NCBI GenBank assembly: GCA_010093485.1
Contig: MU001498.1
Location: forward strand, 239,697 to 303,696
DNA: 64,000 bases
Direction of reading: 5' to 3'
Source of the DNA: Karstenula rhodostoma CBS 690.94
Taxonomy: Eukaryota > Ascomycota > Dothideomycetes > Pleosporales > Didymosphaeriaceae
This document shows, piece after piece, positions 21,332 to 32,107 of this stretch. Position 1 is the stretch's first letter, and the number at the start of each line of letters is the position of its first letter. Made by a program: the position numbers and the translations under genes. Below the pieces are notes generated by a model that saw only the letters and a program-made list of their open reading frames with translations, was not told the origin of the DNA and ran no database searches.

Positions 21332-21373
21332 TGGGATGGGATGGGATGGGATGGGATGGGATGGGATGGGATG
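21332..21373 (+). repeat. GGGAT pentanucleotide repeat
   Basis: About eight perfect tandem GGGAT units starting 14 bp after the NmrA-like stop codon, hence in its 3' UTR. Seen directly; G-rich and probably polymorphic. Confidence 0.9.
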
Positions 21374-21818
21374 TATGATACCTCGCGCCAGGCAGATGGT
21401 GCTCTTTTTTTCTAATATAGATTTTCCATTTTTTGTTCCACCTGCGAGTGTTGGTACCTGCGCGCGTGTGCGTGTAGAATCAGCCTTCCGACTAGAGGCG
21501 CGTCCCTTGTCTACTCAAACCCCTCCTCTGCATACCATGCGCAAAATCAAACTGGCACCGCCTTCCTACCTCCCCGCCTGTTTTCGATGACGGGGGGTAT
21601 GGATACGTCACGGCAGGTTGTACTCCGACTTGATTCAGTAGTGGTGTTGCTCGCGCGAAAAGATCAGTGATTTGTTACCTGCAGTGGTAGTTTGTGTAAA
21701 TATGTGTATTTTCATCAGATCGATTCCCGGCATTGCGCTGCTCCATGGCGTGTAAAAGCAAGCATGGCCACTTCAATAACAGATAGTCGTATGAGTGCCT
21801 TTATAGTAATTGCCAGCA
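21374..21818. other. Intergenic region between convergent genes
   Basis: About 450 bp between the NmrA-like gene and the F-box gene on the other strand. I see no gene or site. Confidence 0.45.
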
Positions 21819-23988
21819 TCATCGGCTCTTGGCGGTCTCCACTAAGACCTGCAGCGCCTCCCTATCCTCGCGCTCACACAACGGATACTCCTCCGCTAGC
21901 GCAAGCCACTCGTCCCGCCATCCGACTCCAAACTCGTCTCTCCCATGCCGATCCATCTCCATCCACTTGGGGCGGTACTCGTTCTGCCAGTCGTCCCAGA
22001 TGACATATCTTTCCTCGAAAAGAGCGCTCTTGATGTTGTGTTCGTCTTCCCAAGGCATGATTGGCAAGTGCGTAGTGGCGCCTGCGCGGAAATGGGTAGT
22101 CGTGGTATCGAAGTCCCACAGCGACGAGGTGCCGAAGCGGAATTCGTGCAGGTGAGGGAGAGACGATGCGAGGCGTGAGAACACGGTGCTCCAGCGGAGA
22201 TGATTAGACTTGAAGAAGAGAGTGCGCTCAAACTCCTCAGGCTCCTCGTCGTCTGGATCATTTGAGTACCCGTATTCTCCTGGGATATGTTCGAACTCCT
22301 TTCTGGGATATCCATCGTCATCGAACCAGTCGGGCATGGTGCAGCCGATCTGGTAGAGGATGGCGCATCGGTCGAAGATCAACTCGCGCAGTGTCGCCTC
22401 GTGGGAAATGATCCAGTCTACTTGGCGATTGTGGTGCAGGATATGGTGGCCGAGGGTGAGCGATGCTAGCTTTGGGAGGTGGACGCCTTGCAGGTCGAGT
22501 TTTGGAAACCAGCCGAGTGGAATGTCGGAGTAAAGCACCAGGGCGGTAAGGGTGTTACTCGCTGGTAGGAGAAAAAGGGCTGGGAAGGTTTCCCAGAAGT
22601 GATGTATATTGCCATCCTGAACGGGTTAGAGTGATGCACGCGATGTTGTACAGCGCCAGGTCAAAAGCCTGAGCACAGTGTGTTACTCTAGGTAGAAAAC
22701 CCAGAGACCGTTTGTACCCAGACTTTGACCTTAACACTTTTAGGTAGGTAGCTTACGCGATATGTTGTGCCGGCGCCCGGATGCATCTCCGCGTGTTTCA
22801 CACTCAGTCGCAATGAGGAAGCTGATGCAACTTGAAGCAACAATCGTGGCATGTCCAGTTCCCCACCTTCTCGAAGCTGTGGATTTTCAAGATGGCGAAC
22901 GGCAAGGTGGCTTGTGCTTTCTTTGGCTGCCTCTATAATCTTTTCTAAGACCACATGCTGGAAATCGTTCCCTTGAAAGATATCCTCCTTCCAGGCGCCC
23001 TCGGCTGCGTGGCGATCGAAGTGTACGGTCAGACCGCATACGTTTGGAAATTCACCGAGTCGCTGAATGGAAGAAAGATAGCGGCGGTGAAATTTCGGTC
23101 TTGGCCATGAATCCTGATATAAGCCATGTCCAGTCTTAGGGTGATGGTCCTTAGTCGCGTCCGTTAGCTCACGTCTCCCATTAATATGATCTCGTTTCTT
23201 ACACAGTGTGTCTCACAAGTGTAGACCTGCACCTCCTTCACGAACTTTCGTAACCTCTCGTTTTCTAAGATGTTCAAGAACGCGGCGGCATCGTAATCAG
23301 GGGGCCCGGGAAAATTTTCACGGGCCCACTGAGGCCTGGCTGCTTCCCACTCTTGCTGACGTTTCTTCTCGTATAACTGGAAGTCTGAGAGACTTTCGCT
23401 GAAAATGTCAGGACGAGGTGGACGATTGCTTGCTTCTGCGGCTGATGGCTGTTCTTGTCTGGAGCTCTCCCTGCGAGGACGTGCTCGATGATCCAGTTCA
23501 TCTCCATCCATGTCTGACCCCGCTACAAATACATCCTCATCGTCTGCTTTCACTCGACGATACGTCTGGTTCGTATATCTTCGGTCTTCTTCTTGTGGGT
23601 CTGATTCGGATATGGAGCCCTCTTTTTCTTCTTCGTCTGACCCAGCTATGAAACCATCTTCTTCGTATTCTTGCATTGCTCGCATACTCTTCTCGATAGA
23701 GATTGTTCCAGTGGCATAGTGCTCGCTGTCATGTCCATAGTTGTCATCATGGATATATCTGCCTGGGTCGCTGTCTGGGCTCTGAGAGTCGCGGACGGTC
23801 TTTTCTCCCTCCTCTTTATCGCCATCGTTCGCCCAATGAGCATAAAGTGTGACTCTTTCAAACACCTTTGCAACTGCAATTTCTTCTAACCTCTTGCACG
23901 TGAGTCTGAGCCGGGAAAGTGACCTCCTGTCGGAAAAGGAAATGATTCGAGCGAGCAGCTCATTCGGAAGTGCCTCGAGGCTCGTCAT
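21819..23988 (-). CDS. F-box protein with LRR-like C-terminal half
   Basis: Predicted SCF ubiquitin-ligase substrate adaptor, 656 residues. Exons on the minus strand: 23988-23173, 23113-22757, 22616-21819. The F-box is at about residues 3-48 (LEALPNELLARIISFSDRRS, RLRLTCKRLEEIA). An acidic, Ser-rich disordered stretch follows (about 55-190) with two similar elements, EDGFIAGSDEEE and EDVFVAGSDMDG. From about residue 390 the protein matches the common fungal F-box/LRR style: HFWETFPALFLLPASNTLTA, LDLQGVHLPKLASLTLG, and DWIISHEATLRELIFDRC. The second intron is taken as one 140-bp intron because an inserted micro-exon would break phase. Such genes are expanded and variable in plant-associated Dothideomycetes (established observation); the target is unknown. 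Confidence 0.82.
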
Positions 23989-24869
23989 GGTATCGGCACA
24001 CACAGTACTATGGAAAAGTCTGAGTATACTCAGGCTGCGTATTGCCTATTCGGGGGTAACCCACTGTACTAAAGCTGCGACGCTCGATCAGCCGCCGAGT
24101 CTTTGTTTTGGGGTGGTTTCGTTCCCAGAGATAGCTAAATGGCTATTGGTCGGCCAAACATGTACTGGCGCGTTCGAATGACGTGCTCTAGAAGGCGGAC
24201 ATAAAGTTGGCAGTAAGCGGCCGGGCGATGTCCGTAGAGCGGTGCGCGTGGCAGGGCGTCTGACATCCAACGCGCAGACACGAGCTAGCCGAATAAGGCT
24301 AGCGACATAAGCGCGTTCGCAAATCCGAAGAACGCGCAGGATGACATCGATTGGGTGTATAGGGTGTAGGATCATCTCCTCCTAGCAGTATGATTCTAGA
24401 TAAGACCAAATAAAACACCACCACGGACTACTGTGCACGTAAAAAGAACGACCCAAGTACAGGGATGCCCGGGTGAGTTTTGGCAGGACATTAGGCTGGA
24501 CGATAAATGGGAGACCTGGATTACGAGTTACGTGCGGACACGTCTGAACAACCTAGAGATCGAAATAACGATGAAGCTTGCTGAGCTCAATACCATCCAG
24601 ACAGCGGCTCAGAGGGATCGTACCTTATCTCAGCGGAGGAAAGACAGGATCGCTGCGCGATACAGGAGGATTGCACGGGCTTGGACTGGCACAGATACCC
24701 TCAGGAACCCATCGCCGTTCTAAGTGTACGGATTACGTGACAGGGATACTTTCTATAAAACTCTCGCTCGCTTTTGTAAGAGTACCTCTCAAAGAATTGT
24801 AACCATGGCTATAAGATATACTGTTTCGTATTTCATGAGTCAGGACATTTACTTTAGAGAGTCAAGGCT
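23989..24869. other. Intergenic region with a possible gene remnant
   Basis: About 880 bp. An open stretch at roughly 24465-24723 would encode a Lys/Arg-rich helical peptide (with TRLNNLEIEITMKLAEL) but has no ATG in its frame near the start, so I leave it as a possible fragment. No other signal. Confidence 0.4.
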
Positions 24870-26688
24870 CTACCCGAAAACCTCTATACCGACGAGGTCT
24901 GGCGCCCACACAGTACCGACGTTGGCAAATACAATTGAGTTCGACCCCGATCCAACTTTGAGTCCATCGATCTCCACATTCAGCCTCCCGGTTTGATACC
25001 AGTCTTCTCCAGACAGCGGGAACGCCCATCGCTTTGCTGAGCCACCGTTGACCGCGATCGTCATATTCCTGGTGTTGGAGCCCCAGTCCCAAGCCGTCGT
25101 GAAGGCGTAGTCGTAGTTGATAAAGTCTACACCAACTACTGCCTTGGTGCTCTTTGCGGTAACGGAGTTGAACGTGACAGTAAATCCCGAGCCGATATTA
25201 CCGACCTTCTTGCCTGCGGGGAGGCAGTCGCCGTAAGAGCAGGTGGTGACAGAGGATCCGCCGGCTAACTTGGCTGACGCAGCTTCATAGTATGTAGAAG
25301 AGAGCGTGCTAGCTGTAGTAATATTGGTGAGAACCCACAGCTTCAGCTCGTGTGCTGCAAGTTTGACATTCTGTGTGCCAGATAGTGTACCCACGTTCTT
25401 AGCAGCCCACACATCGCGCACTGTCGCGGATGCGATACCCAAGCTCGCGAGGTCGACGGAAACAGTCTGAGACTGGTTCCTCCAGTTCGCGATGCCAATG
25501 ACCTTCCGCGAACCGGAAAGCTCGCCCAGCCAGATGTCCCATTCTTCTACGGTGTAGCGGCGCACGAGCTGTGCCTGTTTGGCGAGGGAGTCCTGGTTGA
25601 TGGCGATAACTTCTTTGTTAGACATGATTGCCAGCGATGTTTTGGATAGTTTGCTGTCAAGGATACCGCCGAGCATTAGGGGCGACTTGTTGATCGCCCA
25701 CATACCGAAGTGGAAGCGCTCTTCTTCGGCAGATAGAACGTTTAATCCGACGCTGGTTTGAATTAGTCTGTGGCTTTTCTCCGGAGTGCGTAACGTACAG
25801 CAGCATGTCCATATCAGGGAATGCGCCGGGCCTTGTATTCCTCCAATAGGGTACGACTTGGTTTGTGATACGCCATATGCTTCGCCACGCGTTGTAGATA
25901 TCGTTGCTCATTCTCCAGGTATTGCCAATCTTGGATGCCCTGTGTAAGTCAGCAATGGGACGTAATTGAACTCGCGGGAATTTTCGCTAACCACTCTCCT
26001 ACGTTCTCTCCGATGCCCCACTGACATATGAAGTACTGGAAAGGCCGGTCAACAGCCTCCAGACTCGTTTCCATTTTCTGGAAACGTGCAGGTGATTTCG
26101 CTTCTGCTGAGTCGGAGTCCACCATTGTGGTTTTGGATGTTGCGTAGCAATTGTCATATCTAGCAACCGTTAGCCAATAACACCGATTCCTATACAACAA
26201 GCTTACTTCAGTGAATCGCCACCCCACGAGCTGAAAGACCGAGCATCTATGTCCTCGTAACCTACACTGCCGTAAATAACCATCACCAGATTTCGTGTTG
26301 AGTACTTACCCAAAGAACCTGGAATAACCGCTGAGCCACATTGCAGATATCCAGCGCCTGAATACAGACCGAATTTCAAGCCTAGCCCGTGCAAGTAGTC
26401 ACCGAGTGCTTTTCCGCCCGAGGGGAACAGGGTCGTATTCCATTGCAATTTATTGCTGCTATCCCGCGATTGCGCGTTCCAGCCACAGTCGGGGGTAACA
26501 ATGTTATATCCAAGCTTGTTCAGTCCAAGATCAACAAGACCTTGCGCATTGAGCTTGACCTTTTGTTCTGAGGGGTTGCAATTATACGCATTATAAGTGT
26601 TCCATCCCATTGGCGGCGTCGGAGACTTGACGCTTTTGGCCGAGGCCGAGGAGATCAATCCGAGCAGGAGCAGCGATACTGGATACAT
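24870..26688 (-). CDS. Secreted alpha-galactosidase, GH27 with C-terminal CBM35-like domain
   Basis: Hydrolyses terminal alpha-1,6-galactose from galactomannan, raffinose-type sugars and similar plant substrates. It has 541 residues. Exons on the minus strand: 26688-26310, 26261-26207, 26159-25992, 25939-25799, 25752-24870. Signal peptide MYPVSLLLLGLISSASA, then the GH27 opening PTPPMGWNTYNAYNC. The nucleophile is the Asp in KYDNCY (spanning the exon 2/3 junction) and the acid/base Asp lies in RMSNDIYNAW. GVDYLK- and WAINKSPLMLGG-type motifs are present. After about residue 390 a separate beta-rich domain (YYEAASAKLAGG to GIEVFG) resembles a family 35 carbohydrate-binding module. The third donor is the unusual GTTAGC. 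The acceptor of exon 2 is the second of two AGs (TGTAG), fixed by phase. The TATA element for this gene is probably at 26741-26745. Confidence 0.95.
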
Positions 26689-26740
26689 GTCTGAAAGGTT
26701 TGCGAAGCTGCATACGTCCTATTTCCACTTGCTTCTAATC

Positions 26741-26745
26741 TTATA
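26741..26745 (-). promoter_or_regulatory. TATA-like element of the alpha-galactosidase
   Basis: TATAA on the coding strand (within AAAGATATAAG) about 53 bp before the GH27 ATG. Position fits; function inferred. Confidence 0.35.
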
Positions 26746-28117
26746 TCTTTCTGCGGCTTCTGGAGCTCCATCGTCATCGGACGGCACTCCATGTTTGTCA
26801 CACAATGACTTGCATTCCACCTATCACATTTTCCCTGTTCCTGGTTTCAAGGTAGGCCAATAGCCTAGTTTGCGGGGTAGTCGGTGTTGATGGCAAAAGC
26901 GGAGAATCACCGTCGGATGGTCGATCATGTGCCCGAGGAAATATGGAGAACGTGCAGAGATAGCCCGAGGGCCCGATGCAACACCACAACGTGTATAACG
27001 ATAGAAGACTATCGTGGGTGGACTTGAGCTACTCCGAGATAATCGCTGTTGAGGTTGACTATGGACGAATAATAAGCCAAAACCATAACTTCTCAAGGTG
27101 TAAGCCTATGCTAATGGCTTTGTCCATGACGCAGAGTCAGCCCTGGAGTGATTCAAGCGCGGCGATTATACAGCAGCTCTGCGCTTATTACTTTAGCTCA
27201 ACGTTTCACTCGCTCGAACCGGTGCATATATTCTAGCAAATTTCACAAGCGAAGGATTTGCAGATGTAGGAGAATCTTATATTGACACTGAAAATGGCAT
27301 GACTGCATGGCATGGTTGCTTAGTAAGATGCGCCCCACTCGCCCCACGCCTAGGACTCATTCATCCCTTTCTCTCTTTCCACATCGAATTTCATTAGGAA
27401 CAACTGCACATATGCTCAGCTACCCGTACTTCCTCACTAGGTCAAATTTTTGAGCGTATCGATAAGCTCCTCCAGCTACCGTAGGTATCTTGCAACAAGA
27501 CGGCTGATGACGCTTCATGCATTTCACCAACAATCCTCCTGTGCATGCCTGGTCGCAATATCATCGACAAAACAACGGGGCTGGTCAGAATTTTGTTGAG
27601 CTTGGTAACCCGGACAGCCAGCTTTGAACGTTAAGATAAATACTTTGGTTGTGATTCCAACCCAATGGTGGCACATGTTCTCGACATGGTCACCACACTT
27701 GCCGACGTCAATGAATTCACCCCCGCCTCTAGCATTCGCCATGATTGGCTGGGCCTGCATCTCGAGATTTCCATATCATCTCAGCCACGGACTACCAATC
27801 GTCCTTTTGTTATCCCCATACAATCCTATATTGCATCTTACCCCACACGATCGCCCCGGTGTACTCTATTGGACATCAACCGGCGTTGTACACTGTCCGC
27901 TCGGAGGCTTGAGTGATGGACCCAGGCTTCAGATATTACGATGCACATACTAATACCACCCATGGATACGGCAGTTTCGACCACGTCTACAGTACGAACA
28001 CACTGCGGCAGCCACAGGAAAATATCAAAGAATGTGCATTACTTAAGAAGACAACAGCCTGGGTGAAACTCGTTAAACCATCTTCCAACGAGAAATCGTA
28101 CCTACAAGTCGCGCAAT
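26746..28117. other. Divergent intergenic region of galactosidase and tyrosinase
   Basis: About 1.4 kb of comparatively AT-rich DNA between two divergently transcribed secreted-enzyme genes. I find no gene. Short open frames (for example 27624-27953) lack a signal peptide or domain. It probably holds both promoters. Confidence 0.45.
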
Positions 28118-29699
28118 ATGGTTGCTACTGCGCGCCTCGTTGTATTTTCCTCTGTCTTGTTTACGGCTTGGGCCGGACCAACCAAAAGCGCTCCATTCAG
28201 TCTCAATCGGTAGCGTCCAACGTGGTCCTGATCTGTGGAGACACGCTAACAGTGTGTACCTCAGTCGGTCTGACGGGTTTCCCTACCCCCTCGATGAAGT
28301 GGACAAACTGGAAGAAGCATCATTGGCAAAGTTCGAGGCCTATCTAGCCAAGAAGCCGCATAGCAATGGTTGCACCCTTGAGACTGCCGCCAAGCGTCAG
28401 GAATGGTAAAGAAACCTCCATTGGTCGGGTTCTTCATCTGATCTTGTAGGCATGATCTAACGATACCCCAACGCGAGGAGTACATTCGGGCCGTACTCTG
28501 CTTGCAGTCCAAGCCGCCTAAAGCAGACCAGAAGAAGTACCCTGGCGTCATGAACCGGTACGATGATTTCGTGCTCACGCACGAAACCCAAGCGCTTCAT
28601 CTACACTCAACAGTACGTCTCGTTGAGGAAGTGTTGTCTTGGAGGGATGGCTAACACCCCGGTCAAGCCTCATCTTTTCCCAGCTCATCGCGTTTACATT
28701 TGGGCTTACGAGAAGGCGCTTCGAGAAGAGTGTGGCTATACAGGGTATCAACCAGTACGTTTGGCCGATACTGTGTGTGTGCTATTTAAATTACTGACGT
28801 AACAAGTACTGGAATTGGGGGCGTACTGCAGCTGATCCCATCAACTCACCGATGTTCAATGGTAATGGTTCCAGCATGGGCGGAAACGGAGTGAAATCAG
28901 ACTATCCGGGAGTGATGATCCATGGTTCTGGCTTCAAACCGCCATTTGACATTATTCCTGCAGACCTAGGAGGAGGCTGCGTCAAAGATGGACCTTTCGC
29001 GAAGTTAGTATCACTGCCTCTATTGTCCTTGCATTCCTGACACCCGCCCAGTATGACTGTCAGCCTAGGACCGATCAGCAAAATGATGCCCGACATTCCT
29101 TCAAATCCTCAGCAGGACGGCTACGGACACAATCCACGCTGCCTTCGACGCGATGTCAACCGCTATGTACGTGAACGTTTCTGCTCTACCTCCATTGTCT
29201 ACACATGCTATGTCTACCCACGCTGATGTCGCCGCTACTTTAGGCATCCGCAATGCTATATGCGAACTACACGTACAATTTGATCACGCAAGGGAACACT
29301 ATCGACCTCTTCCAGCAAAACATGCTGGGCATACCAGAGAAGAATGACTGGGGAGTACACATGTCTGGACACTACACTATCGGCGGCGACCCAGGTGGTG
29401 TAAGTGAAAGTCGCTCAATCGCACCTCTATTAACGATAAGTATATGAAAAGCTGACCAGCTGCAGGACTTCTATAGTTCGCCCGGTGACCCATTGTTCTG
29501 GTTCCACCATGGAATGGTGGATAGAATTTGGTGGATCTGGCAAATGCAGGACCCCGAGAAGCGGATGGATGTACTTCCAGACCCGCCAGCAAAAGACGAC
29601 TATGTAGATCTCAATTGGACCGCGAACAGGACCAACACTTGGGACCTCCTAGATAGCATCGGCGGCATGGGTGGAGAGTTCTGTTATATCTACGTGTGA
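28118..29699 (+). CDS. Secreted tyrosinase (type-3 copper oxidase), short form
   Basis: Oxidises phenols to o-quinones; predicted extracellular, 394 residues. Exons: 28118-28209, 28265-28405, 28450-28612, 28668-28754, 28807-29003, 29052-29166, 29244-29399, 29466-29699. Signal peptide about residues 1-20 (MVATARLVVFSSVLFTAWAG). The CuA site supplies His from FVLTHET, LHLHST and FPAHRVYIW; the CuB site from WGVHMSGHYTIGGD and FWFHHGMVDRIWWIW. So all six copper ligands are present. PYWNWGR and NMTVSLGP are family hallmarks. The protein ends GEFCYIYV, without the C-terminal lid domain of long tyrosinases, so it should need no proteolytic activation. The first intron has the weak donor GTAGCG, accepted because it restores phase. 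It is convergent with the epimerase-like gene, with 48 bp between stops. Confidence 0.93.
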
Positions 29700-29747
29700 G
29701 GGTATAACGTTGAATTTTGGAGAGCATGTAATCGCACATGTTTCCCA

Positions 29748-30911
29748 TTACCATGTATGTGTTGGAAATGAATCGGGAGTGAAATCAGACGCGAAATCCT
29801 GCTCGGGTCGCAATGCCATCCTCACGTCGTCTCGTATAGCCTGTTTCCAGAATTCTTCCCCCCATTCCGGCTTCCATCCCAGACTTCGTGCTATACTGGA
29901 CCGCGTCTCCGCATTACTACACAGTCGGAGCTCTTCCTCGCTTACGATCTGCGGGATATACGCAGAGAATAGCTTTATCCCTTCTGTTAGATCCACGTGT
30001 TCCAGCCCTTTCTGTGACACCAGGCCCTCCTCGTAGCAGACATCTGCCACCTCCTGCGCCACGGCAGTCCAGCTGTGCCGTCCGTTGGCGCTAAAGATTA
30101 TGCCTGTCTTCCCATACGGCAGGATTTTGCCTCCATTTTTCATAATCTCGACTACCACGACTTCGTACAGCTCCGCCAACTCTTGCACATGCACGTGATC
30201 CCACATGCCCTTCCCATCGCCTATGACAACGATTTTCCCGTTCGCCATTGCGACCTTCGCCATGGCGGAAACTCGAACACCGCTGCGCTCAAACAGCCCT
30301 AAGCCTCGTCCGTAGACCATCGGGTTCATGATGACCAATGTTTTCACGCCCAACTCAAGCCCCTTATGCACCACTGCTAGCTCTGTAGCCCGCTGGGGAT
30401 GACTCGACTTGGCTTCCCTCATGGTTTCAAATCCATATATGTCGTCATTCGCGTCGTCAAACTCTTTAACTGCATCTCCATGAACCCACTTCCCCGAGAT
30501 CGGTAAATCGGCCAGATTTTCTGTCCCAGAGGTATGCAGAAACCATACATCTCTCCCAGTCCTCCTCTTCCTGTTTGCTAGTCCTTCCATCAACGCGAGC
30601 GCGGAGTGCGCGTGCGTTGCAGGCGCACAGTTGATAACGATATCATGTTTCGAGGCAATCAAGGCGGCAAGTTCAGTATCGTCCAGACACTTCCGTACGA
30701 TTATATTGATGTCTTCGCCGTAGGCGCGGAGAAGCGTGCCTGCGCACTCGTTGCTACGTACGAGACACGTGATTGACGCATCTTCGAGAGGGGAGACCGG
30801 ATGCGCGAGAAGTTTGTCTAGAACAGTGCCTCCGATGTAAGTAGTAGCACCCGCGAGTAGGATTTGAGGAGGATGTATTGGTGGGAAAGGAAGCGGATGT
30901 CGAAGAGGCAT
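29748..30911 (-). CDS. NAD(P)-binding epimerase/dehydratase-like protein
   Basis: Extended short-chain-dehydrogenase-like protein, 387 residues, single exon. The Rossmann nucleotide-binding motif reads ILLAGATTYIGGTVL at about residues 17-31. HDIVINCAPATHAH (about 90) and WFLHTSGTENL (about 127, with the Ser/Thr position) follow the epimerase pattern. YGFETMREAK carries a Tyr near Lys but not in a strict YxxxK spacing, so catalytic competence is uncertain. LVIMNPMVYGRGLGLF and GMWDHVHVQELAELY match the substrate-binding half of NAD-dependent epimerases. ATG 30911 is the first ATG of the frame. It converges on the tyrosinase gene with only 48 bp between stop codons. The substrate is unknown; a role in phenolic or pigment metabolism beside the tyrosinase is speculation. 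Confidence 0.87.
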   Translation of the reverse strand: MPLRHPLPFPPIHPPQILLAGATTYIGGTVLDKLLAHPVSPLEDASITCLVRSNECAGTLLRAYGEDINIIVRKCLDDTELAALIASKHDIVINCAPATHAHSALALMEGLANRKRRTGRDVWFLHTSGTENLADLPISGKWVHGDAVKEFDDANDDIYGFETMREAKSSHPQRATELAVVHKGLELGVKTLVIMNPMVYGRGLGLFERSGVRVSAMAKVAMANGKIVVIGDGKGMWDHVHVQELAELYEVVVVEIMKNGGKILPYGKTGIIFSANGRHSWTAVAQEVADVCYEEGLVSQKGLEHVDLTEGIKLFSAYIPQIVSEEELRLCSNAETRSSIARSLGWKPEWGEEFWKQAIRDDVRMALRPEQDFASDFTPDSFPTHTW

Positions 30912-32107
30912 GTTGGGTCGTCGTATCCGTGCCCACCGAATAATTTTTCTAAGGGTGCACACAGCAGGATTCAGGTCATGGCTGTCAGGTATGCAAGAGG
31001 CGATATGATTTCGTAGGGATTGGAGTTATCCTGTGCCAATACACTTCCGTGTCATCCGAAGTGGTTAATGAGTAAATAGCCATTCTTTGATCCAGAGTCA
31101 AATTCTCTTGTCCGGTCCCGCTCGGCGGTTTCCCCGGCGTTATGTGATCATCAACCATGTGACTAGATTGATAACGTCATGGATCGCGCTACGGTGGACT
31201 AACATGTACGCTACGCGTCGCGACCTTCAGAGCTGTAGATATATGCTGCAAAGCTGGTGGTTGTTGCCAACTACAAAACGTTGTGAGGAAAGTTTTCGTT
31301 GGCGAGATTCGCTTGCGAGCTTCGAGAGCAGTATCAGTGGCCCGTCGAGAAATGAGGCCTAGCTCCTTCCTTTGATATGCAGCAGATTCATAGGATAAGA
31401 TACAGGAGTAACCAAAAGAAGGGGAGGTCATGGAGATTGCAATTTTTTTGACACGGGAGACTAGGAACGTACTTCGATGCTACTTTGCTACACGACCATC
31501 ATACAAAGATCGCTCTGTTTTTTTTATTGTTGACACGAACCACCAAGTGGTGTCCCGTAAAGTGATAGACATAAATATGGACTGCGACTGCCGCACAATA
31601 GTAAGATAAAATGAAACGTTGTAAATGGGTCGAGGAAAGTTGGGTAACTGCTTTGTATCTAATTGCCTGACTGCATGCAGTTCCACCACCTGGGAATCTA
31701 ATGGCTTTGTTGGAGGCTGACACGTCTTATACATAAATCACCCACTGGGTTATGCGTGTGCCAGGAGGCTTCAGGGGTGTTATTGATCGAAATGTTCCTG
31801 GGCGGAGCCAATCAGGTGGTACCGGCCGTTAGAAGAAGTTCATATTCAATGCTTAGTGAAGGGGCATTGTGAATTCACAGCACGACACAAAGAGCTAGGG
31901 CATGTGGTATGGCAGCATTTGCAACTTTGGGTGACTTGGTGATGTGATTGGCGTATCGTGTTAGGTTCTGGGCTGGGCTTAGCGCGCGCTTGTGGGGGCC
32001 GAACTCGAGTCGCACCTCCTTTGCACACTTGTCATCACTGTGCCTTTGCCCTCCTGTTCGATGCGCATCGCATCGCATCCCTATATTGCGCTCAAATCTA
32101 TCTCGAC
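30912..32107. other. Intergenic region, about 1.2 kb
   Basis: Relatively AT-rich divergent region between the epimerase-like gene and the DH-PH gene. No supported gene; short frames on both strands lack features. Confidence 0.45.

Noticed and set aside
21332..21373. GGGAT repeat considered as telomere-like sequence
   Set aside because: Not the fungal TTAGGG telomere unit, and it lies between ordinary genes.
22622..22720. Possible micro-exon (AFDLALYNIA) inside the second F-box intron
   Set aside because: Its 29-nt length breaks the reading phase and the remaining intron would be only about 23 nt.
24465..24723. Helical basic peptide between the F-box and galactosidase genes
   Set aside because: No ATG in its frame near the start and no recognised family; kept only as a possible remnant.
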